A stretch of DNA of 64,000 bases. Source: Thysanoteuthis rhombus (taxonomy: Eukaryota > Mollusca > Cephalopoda > Oegopsida > Thysanoteuthidae). The stretch spans positions 11,736,814 through 11,800,813 of the forward strand of contig OY735209.1 of the NCBI GenBank assembly GCA_963457665.1, in the 5' to 3' direction. Shown here in pieces: positions 10,772 through 21,466 of this stretch (position 1 is its first letter; each line of letters starts with the position of its first letter). Under the pieces are notes generated by a model that saw only the letters and a list, made by a program, of their open reading frames with translations, was not told the origin of the DNA and did not search any database. Made by a program: the position numbers and the translations under genes.

Positions 10772-11308
10772 AGCAGTCATCATTAGCAGTCTTATACTGT
10801 CCGTCGTTAGAGATAGACCTTCCCCAGTCCTCTCTATCATGGGCGTCGCAGAACTTTCTGAACTTATCTAATTCATCTTGCCAACATATATTCAGCTAGC
10901 CATTATTTCACATGTGATCTCTGGGGATCCAGGTTGTGAGTCGGATGTCCAGTAGCTATTCTTGCAACACGTCTAGCCCATTGCCATTAGAATTTTGTAA
11001 TGGTTTCTATGATAAACTTAGACTCCTGTTTTTTTACCTTGATATTTTGTGCTGTCTAATGATCTCTCCATGCAAAGTTGAGCAAGGTTCTTGTGCACAT
11101 TGTGTGGTCCTCAGCTTGAGGGTCGGTCTCTTGGTTAGGTTCCAAGTTTCAGCTCCATAGCTGGCTATCGGGAGGATGCATTTGTTGTATAACCTTCTTC
11201 TTAGGACTAATGGGATTTTCTTATTCTTGAAGGTTGAGCTTGCTCTACCCAAGGCTTGCCATCCAAGTGTGACTTTTCGCTTGATTTATTCTTCTTCTAA
11301 GGATTTCA
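10772..11308 (-). mobile_element. RTE-like LINE, 3' end fragment
   Basis: Reading leftward, it starts with EEI..KSHLGWQALGRASSTFK, continues KIPLVLRRRLYNKCILPIAS, YGAETWNLTKRPTLKLRTTQ, then the GH.AR and PRDH tail blocks, and ends near the short tail CTAATGATGACTG at 10772-10785. It lacks the RT and has frame breaks in the last third. It lies downstream of the exon candidate at 10412 in opposite orientation. Confidence 0.8.
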
Positions 11309-12083
11309 TACAGAGTAGTAATATATAGCATATATAAGTAAATAGTTGATTATACTTACTGAAAATAATCTAAGCTTTACTTTGTAAACTAGTTTTTCAA
11401 ATACCACATTTATGCATCAGAACTTTATTAACATTCGCACGATTTCAAGTTTACAATCGCACAAGCATTTAGCACACAAATACTTCAGTCACAGGAAAAA
11501 ATTTGCATAGCATAAGATTTTCACATGCACTGACTACTAAGAATATGGAGGAAGCATTGACCATCGTAATATAGTAATCCCTTGATATGTGCAGATAATT
11601 AATTTTCAGTGTACCCCACATAAATCAAAACTGCCTCATTTGAAGTCAATGGAAATAATGAAATCCTGGAAAACGAAAAAAAAAAAAAAAAAAATTTGAC
11701 CAGCATATATCATTACATTAGTCGGCAGAGTATAGAAAGTCTAAGTTGGGAGACTGTTCTGGACTGGCAATTTATTTACCAACCATTTTCAAACTTTTTT
11801 GAATATCACTGTTCAAAATTTTTTACCGTAAATAAATATGAAAGGATGGTCATGACAAATTTTTCAATATTTCAAGGGGTCATTATATATCTCGGATGTT
11901 TTGCTTCTATTGGCATTTGTAATACACTCTCCATGTATCAGGTGAATTGCACCTCTTTCAAGTGATTACAAGTAATCATATTGGAGACAAATGTTCTTAA
12001 TCAAGTTGAACAGCCACATTCTACCTGATGATGAAGGTAGGAAAATTGATAAACCATGATGAAAAAAAATGATTAGAAAATTT

Positions 12084-12085
<2 letters not shown>
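11309..12085. other. Unassigned DNA with a possible pogo-like end
   Basis: At about 11574-11600 the string TAGTAATCCCTTGATATGTGC resembles the terminal repeat of the pogo/Tigger-like element at 43482 (GTGATCCCTTGCTATTCGC). I see no matching far end. A poly-A run lies at about 11677-11694. No gene is seen; the 89-codon frame at 11696-11965 has no splice support or motif. Confidence 0.35.

Positions 12086-12116
<31 letters not shown>
12086..12116. repeat. (AC)n microsatellite
   Basis: About 15 AC units end directly at the left target-site TA of the mariner element at 12120. Confidence 0.9.
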
Positions 12117-12118
<2 letters not shown>

Positions 12119-12119
12119 A

Positions 12120-12655
12120 CAATGGTCTGTTCGGAAAGTATCTGGCTATTTCGAGCATCTGGAGAGAACCAGTTACACAGCCTTGATGTAACTTAGCAAC
12201 CAATCAGTCACGACCTTACTGTGCATGGGTAGACAGGCACTCCTGTAGGTTTTCTCAGTCAGCAGTGAAATTCCATCAAGAGGGCTAGCATATTGTGTGA
12301 CTATCTCAGTCACCATGACCAAAACTGCTTATTCTCCATGTCTCATTTAGGGTTTTTTTAAGCAAAATATTACATCACCCAGATTTGTCAGTCCCGACTC
12401 CCTACAGTCCAGATTTGGCTCCTTGCAACTTCTGGCTTTTCCAAAAGGGATTTCAAATGGGACAAGATTAAGCAGGATGCAGCAAGGCAGCTGATAGTGA
12501 TCCCGAGGAAGAACTTTGCAGATTGTTTAGAAAAGGGGAAGTGCGAGAGGCCCTCAGGGGAGTACTTTGAATTGGATTAGGATGCCATTGTACTAGGTAG
12601 GCTACCGTTTTTTGTTGATATCAAAAATGGCTGGATACTTTTCTAACAGATCCCG
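12120..12655 (+). mobile_element. Mariner-type DNA transposon, deleted copy with both ends
   Basis: Inverted ends of about 30 bases are visible: left GGTCTGTTCGGAAAGTATCT..., right (reverse complement) GATCTGTTAGAAAAGTATCC..., followed by GGCTATTT and AGCCATTT. Both sides are flanked by TA (12118-12119 and 12656-12657), the mariner target site. Inside, the C-terminal transposase block is readable: a D34D-type PYSPDLAPCNFWLF stretch at about 12395-12440 and, in another frame, LIVIPRKNFADCLEKGK and SGEYFELD. These match mariner transposase tails (YSPDLAPSDF.LF ... IP..DF..CF..W ... GEYFEGD). At 536 bp it has lost most of the usual ~1.3 kb and is frameshifted, so it cannot make transposase. Confidence 0.85.
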
Positions 12656-12659
12656 TACA

Positions 12660-13110
12660 CTATACTGAATATACAACATGAAATTGATGGCTCAAGCAGT
12701 ACGATACTGGCACCAAGTCATCACCTACTGAATAATACTCAGGTGAAATGTTTTCTCCAAAGAGAAAATTATTCCTGGAATAATGACAAAAAAAAAGAAT
12801 AAATCAAGATTGCATCTTGAAGTGAAGAAGCTGTCTGTTGGTTGAATGTTGTGCAAAAATAACAGGTCTTGTTCTTGACTGGCCCCCCCCTTGAGTGTGT
12901 GAGGGGTAAATAGCAGATGTAGAAGGGATTCAGACATGGTTTTATATTTATTTTAGAAGCGCAAGGCAGTAGCAGCAAAGTAATTATTCCTTTGATGCAA
13001 TGAAGATCATAGTGACATTACAGATAGTCTTCTCTTAAAATAGAGGAATACTTCAGGTTCAGAAGAACAAATATAAGTAACAGCAAGTGGAGAATTAACG
13101 AATTCAACAT
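12660..13110. other. Nothing recognised
   Basis: This is AT-rich DNA between the mariner copy and repeat R3. Two overlapping 70-codon minus-strand frames (12725-12978) show no family motif or splice sites. Confidence 0.4.
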
Positions 13111-13303
13111 AGCTGCTCTAGAACAAGAACCATAAATCCAATGATTTGTCCACCATGCTTATGTCCATATCTGTGATTTCTGATTTCAAAGGGATTCTAA
13201 ATGAAGGAGTGGTTGCATTACTAGTTGTGGTGGTAGTAGTAGCAGGAGGAGGAAGAGGAGAAAGGGGGAGGTGACGATGGCTCCCCCCAAATCTGGCTAT
13301 CAA

Positions 13304-14320
13304 CACGTTGACTGCCACAAGTATACTCATGATACACATCCAAGCGATATTTGCTAGTAATGAGTGTACTCATAGTGTACATCTTGTGGTCAGGGGAAAG
13401 AAATTTGAGGTTCCCATTATCTTAAGCATTTAATCATGAGTTTTCAAGGTATTTGCTGAACTCTCAAACATCTATATGACAATGGTAAGAATACTCGGTA
13501 TTAAAATTCGGACAAATTCAAGATTCTTGGGAAATAGTAGAAGAATTATTCTGCTATGCAGGGTATTTACAGCGAAAATGATAGGAAAAACAGAAATTGG
13601 AAATATGAAAGATAACACTCCAAAAGACTGTTTTCTAAGATGGCCACTTCTACATCTCCCAACCTGGGGTCTGCAGACCCACTTCCCCTCTCCTGAGAGT
13701 AGGGTCTGTAAGCTTCTTAAATCCTAAATAGGCAGACTTTTCAAAAGCCTGGGGTCAGTAGGAAAATTCATTTGAATAGAACGACCCTTATTGATGAAAG
13801 GTTGGGAACCACAGTTCCAGACTAACAATGAGGACTTTGGCAGACTGACCCTTTCGGACATGTCGAGAATCAGTATATCCAACGTCTCAACAGCAACTAA
13901 CAAAAATATTTGACAATGGCAATTACATATGATGACAATAAAATAGAAATTTTGTTTTTCATCAAGTATAATACCTGAAGTAATTTATGCAAGTTTTACT
14001 TAGTCCAACACCAAAAAAGGGGACAAATTAATGTCCGTTAAGCAGAAAATTCAGAAAGTCAACAACAAGAATACTTGTGACTGGTACGATGGAAGCACTG
14101 AACTTAGAAATTTCAGAGATATCTTGTGACTTGTGCTGGGATTACTATCGAAATCCTAACACTAGTCACGATTAAATTTGTGCGGCCATTTTTTTTTTTT
14201 CTCTCTCATAATCCTTGATCCAAAAGAAGTCCAGCAAGGTGTAATATGGCTTATTTCACTCAGCACAGTGCCACCAGCAGAGGGGAAGTAACGTGCGAAA
14301 ATAGGCCAACAGTCAACATG
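13304..14320. mobile_element. Non-autonomous piggyBac-like element inserted in R3
   Basis: The ends are inverted: left CACGTTGACTGCCA at 13304, right (reverse complement) CATGTTGACTGTTGG ending at 14320. The right flank is TTAA (14321-14324) and the left flank TCAA (13300-13303), a one-base-decayed TTAA duplication. TTAA targets and ends of this type are typical of piggyBac elements. The 1,017-bp interior has no transposase frame. The block at 13835-14035 (GCAGACTGACC..TTCGGACAT, then CAATGGC(A/G)ATTACATA) recurs at 21825-22015. The exact split of R3 supports the boundaries independently. Confidence 0.6.
13641..13805. mobile_element. Short hAT-like element nested in the piggyBac-like element
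   Basis: The left side reads CTCCCAACCTGGGGTCTGCA and the right side AAAGGTTGGGAACCACAG. Reading inward, both match the hAT (Charlie-type) end CAGTGGTTCCCAACCT. It is about 165 bp with no coding capacity. An 8-bp target duplication is not clear. Confidence 0.45.
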
Positions 14321-14904
14321 TTAAAGAAGAGAACAAAAAAAAAAAAAACAATTTGAATTATACTAAGTGTAGAATTTTTATCAATTTGTTCGAGTCTGAG
14401 TGCATGGTCATTTCATTTAATAAGTAGTTTTCAAATGGGTATAGACAACATTTTTAGCTATGAAGTTAGCTGGAAATTGCCAATTTTAGCTACTTTTACA
14501 GCCAGTCTTAGTTACTAATAACAAACAATACTTGGTAAGTGATGACATCACACCTCTCGGTCAGGACCATACAGCAGCTGGTAAATGAAACAAAAAACCC
14601 TTCCTTCCTCTTTCTGTAGTTAAACAGATTGGGAACGACTGGCAAGTGTCTTACACATGTGGACACAAAAAAATTGGGTTTTTTTTTCCCTTACCAGTAA
14701 GTGATAAATAGAATGAAAGTATTTCATTTAAAATATTAATGAAAATACATTTTCAACTCTTCAAACAAGTTCAACACAAAAAGGTTATACTGAATAATAA
14801 TATCGCACTTGATAAATTGTAAGAGTATGTCAGATATAAATGAAATTCAGCATAGAATGTTTACCAACAAACAAATAAACCAATGTTCTTTTTGGTCATT
14901 TCAG

Positions 14905-15035
14905 TGTATTCAAAAGACCACATCCGCCAGTTACGTGAGCTTAGAGATTCAACTACAAAGAGAGCAAAAAGTGCACTTGGCATCAACAGATTGTCAGAGA
15001 AGATCTATACAATGGATGAGCCCGCAGTTCTATGA
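14905..15035 (+). CDS. Candidate last coding exon, unidentified gene
   Basis: A good acceptor (TTCTTTTTGGTCATTTCAG) ends at 14904. Reading from the third base, the exon encodes 42 residues and a stop: YSKDHIRQLRELRDSTTKRA, then KSALGINRLSEKIYTMDEPA, then VL. The composition (helical, rich in K/R/E/L) and purine-first codons look like real coding sequence. A polyadenylation signal follows 230 bases later (15268). I do not recognise the protein. A second frame (CIQKTTSASYV...) is open for 82 codons to 15150 and is phase-compatible with the exon at 10412, so which frame is used is unsettled. Upstream exons should lie to the left on the plus strand. Confidence 0.45.
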
Positions 15036-15267
15036 CTCTTCTAGAAGCTTTTGCAAAGAAAAATTCATCAAAGACTGGAGCCTTACAGATGGAATCAACA
15101 TTCCAATTGAAAAGGACTCCAACTTGAGTCAATTCCATTGTTCAATGTAGAATGTAATCTTTGTTGTTGAGGCTAAAAGAATAACAAAATTTGTTTTGAG
15201 CAGTCACGTCACCCCCATCCCATTCCTAATCAGGCCTTCTGACATAGGGTTAAGAGGTTTTATAGTG

Positions 15268-15273
15268 AATAAA
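15268..15273 (+). promoter_or_regulatory. Polyadenylation signal AATAAA
   Basis: AATAAA lies 230 bases after the TGA of the candidate last exon. Cleavage would fall near 15285-15300. AATAAA is common in AT-rich DNA, so this only supports the exon call. Confidence 0.3.
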
Positions 15274-15337
15274 GGTTAATGGTGCTTTACAATTGTATTA
15301 TGTAAACCCAACAATGTTCTCATATAAAAAGGAGTAT

Positions 15338-15668
15338 ATTACTTGCCATCACAGTCAATAATTGAAAAACCATAGCATCAGAATTCAAAGTCATATAGAG
15401 CGGGGGGGGGGGGGGTCTGTCAAAGAAAGATTATGGTCAGAACGAATCCTATTTTTGACATCACAGACATTTTCCATTGGAAAACATCTAAAATGGAGCG
15501 GAGAAATATCTAGATCCTGGAAAATCTGGATATTATTCATAAACATGTCAGAATAAGGTCCATGAAAAGTCATAAAAGGTTTTCTACAAAAAATCAACAA
15601 ACATTTTCAGAATGGGTCTAGTGGAGTACTGATGCCAATTTACAAGTCTGTAAACAAAATAGTATGCC
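15338..15668 (+). repeat. Repeat family R2, copy 1
   Basis: Shared blocks in order are ATCACAGTCAATAATTGAA, ACCATAGCATCAGAATT, ATGGTCAGAACGAATCCTAT, TGACATCACAGACATTTTCC, AAAACATCTAAAATGGAGC and AGTGGAGTACTGATGCCAAT. Other copies lie at 21178, 40612 (minus) and 42068. A run of about 16 G at 15403-15417 replaces an A-rich stretch found in the others. Confidence 0.75.
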
Positions 15669-15669
15669 C

Positions 15670-16890
15670 CCCCCCTAAAAATTAAAAAAAACAAAAAAAA
15701 AAACAAAGGAAGAAGAACCCTTCGCCATCTTTGATGGCTGGGGTAGTTCAATTATTCATTGATAACAGAGTAGCTCCAAGATATATTTTGAGAATACCCT
15801 TTTGCCCTTCCCCTGGAAATATATCCCTTTGCCCCACCTGACCCTTCAGTGACGACAGACACCCATGTTTTGAGCAATAATTATGTAGATACATCTGTCC
15901 AGAAAGCTGGAATTCCCAGGCTTCAAGGCTGTATTGAACACAAAGCTTTAAAAATGCCCAAGTCAATAAATCAACAGAGTTTCACGTGATCTGTTAAGAC
16001 CTTGAAAAGGTTTACAGGTCAGTGAGACACACAGATTGAAAAGGCAATAAAGGTTCCTCTAGCTTACAGAAGAAGTTTGAAGTCCCATTTCAACTTACTT
16101 CAAATGTATAGAAAAGATCAAATACGGAATATTCCACTGAACAGTAAAAATTGAATATCAATATCATTCTGGGTTGCATATTGTCTCCATTCTTTTTCGT
16201 GTTGAAAATGGAAATGATATTGCGCAGTGCGATGGATAATATATTGAATGTTAAGTAGGATGTTGTCCTCCCCAAATGAAGGCCTTTTTGGCTAATACAA
16301 CTCTCAAAAGTAGAAAAATCGCATGCAATATCTTGGGATCTGTCTGCAAGTTCTTCAGTTGGGCAATAATGAAGATAAGGCCCGCTGAATGCTGCAATTT
16401 ATCCTTAATATAGAGAGTAAAGAGGAAAATCAATTTTTCTATCGATCAGAACAAAATTCCTACGATCCATCAAAGAAGTGTTATAAGAGTCTCAGTTGTT
16501 GTATGATTAGGAATTCAGAATCTATCCCCATAAAAGCCATGTATGCAAATTAGTATGCGTAATTATATCGATGCAGGTCCTGTTCAAGTCCTGTTATAAA
16601 CTCTAAGTTATGATTGATTGATCAATGAGTAATAGATTAACATGGCAACAAAAAAAAAATCAGTAAGTTGTAATAAAATGAGATATTCATTGTTATGTCA
16701 CAACAGACTGATAAGTCACAGAGAAGCTGGATGTTTGGAACTAAAAAGAAGAAAAAAAAGAGTATACGTAATAATGCTTTTAAAAAGAGCAGATCTGTCA
16801 TTTTCCCTACGTTTTTTTTTAATGAAATAATACCTAACTTTTTTTCATAATGAAATAAGTTATGTTTTTGATAAAATAAAGTTCTTCCTC
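15670..16890. other. Unassigned AT-rich DNA
   Basis: No repeat family or exon is recognised. Short minus-strand frames (15748-15966, 16090-16275, 16251-16433) show no motif. Several homopolymers (A9-A10) are present. Confidence 0.4.
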
Positions 16891-16894
16891 TGAC

Positions 16895-17155
16895 TGCCCA
16901 ATATCAATGGTTTTTTTTTCTTGCAGAACATTTTTTTCTCAAGACTTCATGTCCTATCCCCCTTAATAACAGCTTGAGTTGAGTACAAATTTAAAAAAAA
17001 AAAAAATCAAAATTAGGGTACTCAAATTATTGAATATAAGTTACCTACTAAAATAGCTTTTGTTTTCTTCGTACTGATCCATACATAAATAACCCCTTCA
17101 TTTTTGACAAGTATATGCTAGTATACATTATAATTAAGAACTGAACTGTTAAGTT
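16895..17155 (+). repeat. Repeat R6, copy 1
   Basis: This matches 22690-22910 in order: GACTTCATGTC(C/T), an A-run, GGGTACTCAAATTATTGAAT, CCATACATAAATAA, CATTTTTGACAAG.ATA and TATACATTATAATTA. I estimate about 65-70% similarity. The element class is unknown. Confidence 0.5.
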
Positions 17156-17463
17156 TTAACTCAACTCACTTTTGAGGCATGGAACTCTTTCCACTCTTGA
17201 CACCCAAATTTCAAATTGTCCCCCCGCCCCATATATTCAAGTAGCTCCCTTTTAGGGGATGTGGAATCACTGGACTATATTATAACAGAAAATAAGATCA
17301 AGTGCAAAAATCAAAGACAATGATGGGTATCGATATATAATAATGGTGTACTCAAGTTGGGTGATGGGGTGGGGAGCAATCATCAAGAACACTCATCTTT
17401 TTGAGAAAAAAAAAAGGGGGGGTGCCCTACCCCATTTCTGCTTCATTATATGAATATTTCTAT

Positions 17464-17868
17464 AAAACCATGACCAAAACTGTCAACATAGGTTTTTCCA
17501 GTTTTTAAGCTGGTCTGGCTAGCCATGTAGCATGTGAACAGGCCGCTAGAAATAGAGGGCTGAAAATTCAAACATTTACCCCTTATGTCAGCTTTCGTTT
17601 CTTTTTTTTAATAAATCCCTCTCCCTGAATAAGTTTTTAGTGGAGGTTCAATTTACAATGTAGGTTTATACTAAATTGATCTCAGTGTCTGCTTGCTTTT
17701 TAAAAATTCAGATTTTTTCTATGATCACTGCCCAACAAAATATGAGAGAAGTAACCTATTCATTGATCATCCCCTTCCCAATTGATCACCCCAACCAAAC
17801 ACAGCATGCTGCCAAAAAAAATGTTGATTATGCGACCGAGTTTCTATTGAGTGACTAACCAGACCTGT
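17464..17868 (-). repeat. Repeat family R1, copy c (near full length)
   Basis: On the minus strand it starts ACAGGTCTGGTTAGTCACTC, AATAGAAACT, passes GGGGTGATCAATTGGGAAG, GATCAATGAATAGGTTACTT and GGGCAGTGATCATAGAAAAA, and ends CTAGCCAGACCAGCTTAAAA, ACTGGAAAAA, TTGACAGTTTTGGTCATGG. It defines both ends of R1 well. Confidence 0.8.
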
Positions 17869-17869
17869 T

Positions 17870-18240
17870 ATATGAATGTTTATTTCCTAACCCCACAAAA
17901 ATCAATCAGAAAATCCTTTCTAATTATACTCAAAGCAAAGGGGTCTAATCAAATAAAACAAATGAAAGAGTGATATATCAGAGAAAATCTAATCGTATGG
18001 CAAACAGCGAGGCATCAGAAGCAGACGGTTTTATAAATACTTCCTTTGCCACACTTGTACACACACACAAATTAGACAGGAAATAGGTGCAAAGTGATCC
18101 GAGTGGGGAATTCCTGCTACTTTCTCCCACCCCAACAGCACAGAAACTTTATAGTACGGTTCATTGCGAAGAGATAAAGAAGAGCAAGAAGAAATCTACC
18201 TCAACTCTAGTACCAGGTTAGTGAGGCAAGCTCCGACTCA
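17870..18240. other. Unassigned DNA
   Basis: No family is recognised. It contains a short (AC)n at about 18058-18070. Confidence 0.4.
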
Positions 18241-18241
18241 C

Positions 18242-18318
18242 ATGAAACAGGACAGGCAAGATAAAATCTGAAAACATCCAGCCAAGACCAGCTAAATTAA
18301 ATGCAAGTTTTTCTACAG
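18242..18318 (-). CDS. Weak exon candidate
   Basis: On the minus strand an acceptor (AACCTTTTTTCAG) and an ideal donor (CAT|GTGAGT, 18241-18236) bound 77 nt. One frame is open: VEKLAFNLAGLGWMFSDFIL, then PVLFH. The hydrophobic stretch could be a membrane segment. It would have the same strand as the RICH exon at 7195, but this sequence is not part of any RICH protein I know. It is short and unrecognised, and chance is a serious alternative. Confidence 0.2.
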
Positions 18319-18774
18319 CTGAAAAAAGGTTTATGAGGAACCTAATATCAATGCTTGTATTATTACTAAGTAAAAGATTTTCCTTCTTCAAATGAAAATC
18401 AAAGAGCAATACAGACGTATATAAGCCGGACAATAAAGCTAATGGTTTATAAGTGTATTTGGAGAATTACCGCTCACAGCAACTCATCCAAATCTTATAG
18501 CTGTTAATATAAAGCTTTGGTAGATGGCCCCAGGGTCATGATATCTATTGAATAGCCATCTTATATACACCGGCATTTATTTGCATAGAAGGCTAGAAAG
18601 AAATTTGGTATTGGAATCAAAATTCTAAAGTCATCTCATAATGTATTGTGTTAACTGAAATCCACTTATTTTACCATATTTCTATTCACAGGTCCACACT
18701 ATACATGAAAATAAAATATATTCATGTCTTTTGAATATAAACTATTGGTGGTCACATAGTATACTACTGAAAGG

Positions 18775-19222
18775 TATATAACCAATACATCCTCCAAACA
18801 GTCACCTATGGAGCAGAGACATGGAACCTAACCAAAAGACTGACCTCCAAACTGAGAACCAATCAGCGTGCACAGGAGAATATGCATGTTAAATCTCATA
18901 TATAGAGATCATAAGACAGTAAAGTATTTTAGAAAAAATACAGGAGTCCAGAATATATTAAGTAAAAAATGTTAGAGAACTCAAATGTCAATGGGCTGGA
19001 CATATTGCAAGAATGGCAGGCAACTGCTGAACATCACAACTTGCAATGTGGATCCCCAGAGATCATACGCGGAATTGTGGCCGACAGGAACTAAGATGGC
19101 GTGACGAGCTAGACAAATTCAGAAAGTACTGGCTCTGTAACATCCATGATAGAGAGATCTGGCAAATCTTGAAGAAGGCCTATATTCAACAACTGATGAT
19201 GATGGTGATGATGATGAAATAC
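18775..19222 (+). mobile_element. RTE-like LINE, 3' end fragment
   Basis: It reads (CIL)QTVTYGAETWNLTKRLTSK, then the WAGHIARMAG block, then WIPRDHTRNCGRQELRWRDE, LDKFRKYWLCNIHDREIWQI and LKKAYIQQL. It ends in an expanded tail CTGATGATGATGGTGATGATGATG. The last 61 codons stay open, so it is among the better preserved tails here. Confidence 0.8.
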
Positions 19223-19369
19223 AGTGTTTGAAAAAAAAAAAAAATTACCATCAATAATTTTACTATCCAGGGATTATTTCTACTCAACTCCGTTTTCTTA
19301 TGTTGCATTCCCCTGCCACTCTCACATCATGAAGAACATGTTCATTGAATCTAGATTTTATTATTGATC

Positions 19370-19710
19370 TTATGGAGGTGCTACCCAAAAGTTCGGGTAT
19401 TTGAACAGAATGATCAATCGGTCAAGTTACAATGTTTTCCCCAAATCTTACCCGACATTACACAAAGCTTACAAAATCATTCACTGTGGTGTTAGCAAGA
19501 TTGTCCCTTGGATCATTGTATCTGAGTAGCAATTTCTATCCTCACTGGGTGCCTCAGACCTGTGTCCTTGTGCCAAAAATAAGGTAAGCTTTAGAGAAAA
19601 TTTTCTTCCGAATTCACGTATACCATTGAGGAAAATAGACCAACAACCACTCTGCAGTGGTTCCAGCAGCAAATAGCTTTTTATGGGGGTGGAGTTGCTA
19701 GCATAACGCA
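19370..19710. repeat. Unclassified repeat, possible DNA-transposon end
   Basis: TATGGAGGTGCTACCCAAAA at 19373-19392 resembles AATGGAGGTGCTCCCAAAAG at 24257-24276. An opening of this style is seen in some DNA transposons. No far inverted end is found for either copy. The 76-codon minus-strand frame has no recognised motif. Confidence 0.25.
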
Positions 19711-19714
19711 CAGC

Positions 19715-19985
19715 CTACCTCCTCCTTATCCCGGGCTTGGGACCAGATATAGCAACTACCAGGCTGTATTTTTTTCTTCTGTCAGAGTGACCTTCTCTTA
19801 GATGGAATGCCTTACAGGACTTCCTTGCTATTTACCCATAGCTGGGATGGAGGAGTAGATTCACACCTTTCTCAAGGGCAATAGTGCGAAGTGAACATCA
19901 ACAGCCTTGGGCAAAAGTAGAATCTGGTCAGTCAGCTGCAGATCTTGTTTCCTGTACTGGTAACTGTTACAACACTGCACTCCTT
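19715..19985 (-). mobile_element. tRNA-derived SINE S2
   Basis: On the minus strand a tRNA-like head (GTAACAGTTACCAGTACAGG, then AGATCTGCAGCTGACTGACC) is followed by a body containing TTCGCACTATTGCCCTTGAG, CAGCTATGGGTAAATAGCAA and the AGAGAAGGTCAC block. The same body occurs at 42765-43040, 48860-49085, 55900-56060 and 61625-61790. Confidence 0.6.
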
Positions 19986-20030
19986 CAAACTAATCCTTAA
20001 ACTTTAAAAAAAAAATTTTTAAAAAAAATC

Positions 20031-20055
20031 ATATATATATATATATATATATATA
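20031..20055. repeat. (AT)n microsatellite
   Basis: About 12 AT units directly precede the start of R1 copy d. Confidence 0.9.
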
Positions 20056-20063
20056 ATACCAAA

Positions 20064-20510
20064 CAGGTCTGGTTAGTCACTCCATAAAAACTGTCACATG
20101 ACCAACGTCTTCAGGTAGCATGCCATTTGAGAGTGATCAATTGAAAAATTGGAAAAAAAGGTGATCAATGGATAAGTTACTTCTCTCACCTTTTGTTGGA
20201 CAGTGATCAATAAAAAAAATGTCTGAATTTTCAAAGAACAAACGTGAATGCTGCTGGACACAAACTATGGGATCAATTCAGCATTATCTTGAATTGCAAT
20301 TTGAACCTAACCACTAATAACCTATTTAGGGGGAGAATTAAAAAAAAAAAAAAGATAATAAAAATTTCTTGTAGATATAAATGATGAGTAAATGTTGGAA
20401 ATCCCAGCCCTCTGGCTCCATTGTTGTGGACTGTACTTGCATCGCCAGCCAGCCAGACCAACATGAAAACTTGAGAAACCTATTTAGACAGTTTTGGTTC
20501 GAGGTTTTTT
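20064..20510 (+). repeat. Repeat family R1, copy d (near full length)
   Basis: It starts ACAGGTCTGGTTAGTCACTC and has three spaced GTGATCAAT motifs (about 20132, 20162 and 20206), then GACACAAACTATGGGATCAA, TTCAGCATTATCTTGAATTG, CAGCCAGCCAGACCA and ACAGTTTTGGTTCGAGG. It is a good reference copy with copy c. Confidence 0.8.
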
Positions 20511-20514
20511 CAAT

Positions 20515-21175
20515 CGAGACCTCTAGAAAGAATGTGATTACAATCCTTAAAATCAAGAAACAGGTTTGTTCTTGGTCTTCCATCAGTGTGTTCAGTAAAG
20601 TTCACTAAATTTAAAGTTGAGAACATGAGACTTTGCTCTAAACACCATTCAATTGGGCTAGCTGGTCTGCTGACTTATGACATTCTCATGTGCCTGACTG
20701 GCCACTGGAGACAAACAATGTCTCTACTCCTGTCCACCATCCCCCACACACAAGCCAGGGACAAGTGAGGGCCGGTCAAAGAAACCACTTATGGAATGTG
20801 TACAGCATAGCCTAAGTGTGTTTATTGTTTTTAGAGGACACTAACCAGAATAAATGTTTACATGGTCAATGCAGATGTCTGACGTGTACTGAGTGCTTAA
20901 AGGAAATCTGATTTCTAGAAACTTTGGTTGAGATACTTAGAAAATATAAGTAGCCATATGGAGGACCTAGATTCAACTGGACTACAAAAAGATTTTTAGT
21001 AGGCACCCCCCCCTCCAAGAAAACGGAAATTAAATAAGGGCAGTAGTTATTTTTTTTCTAATTGAGACAACGAATTTCTTGCTACATGTATCAGATTATT
21101 GTTAGAAACTACTGTAAACATTTGCCAAGCTAAAAATGATTTTTTTTAAATAAATAAAAATTTTTAAAAAACATC
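20515..21175. other. Unassigned DNA
   Basis: No family or gene is recognised. Overlapping frames of 60-81 codons (20338-20768) partly cover R1 and a poly-A and are not supported. Confidence 0.35.
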
Positions 21176-21177
21176 AT

Positions 21178-21385
21178 TGGTTGATAATTGAACAATGTCA
21201 ACATTTGAAGTCCTGCAAAAAGATTCCATTGAAGAATAATTATGATCAGAATAAATTCTATTTATGATATCGCTGCAGTTTTCCAATGAAAAACATCTAA
21301 AATAGAGCCAAGAAACATCTAAATTCTTCTGAATCTAAATGTTATCATTAACCCCGCAGGAATAAGACCCAAAAAAGGGTTAGAA

Positions 21386-21466
<81 letters not shown>

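Larger units (their letters stand above)
13112..14672 (+). repeat. Repeat family R3, copy 2, split by an insertion
   Basis: The left part (13112-13299) has CAAGAACCATAAATCCAATG, TCCATATCTGTG, AAAGGGATTCTAAA and ACTAGTTGTGGTGGTAGTAG plus an AGGAGG-type run. The right part (from 14325) resumes with AGTGTAGAATTTTTATC, AAGTTAGCTGGAAATTG, CAGTCTTAGTTACTAATAAC and CTTACACATGTGGACAC. In copy 1 at 6.4 kb these parts are continuous, so the 13304-14320 segment was inserted later. Confidence 0.7.
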
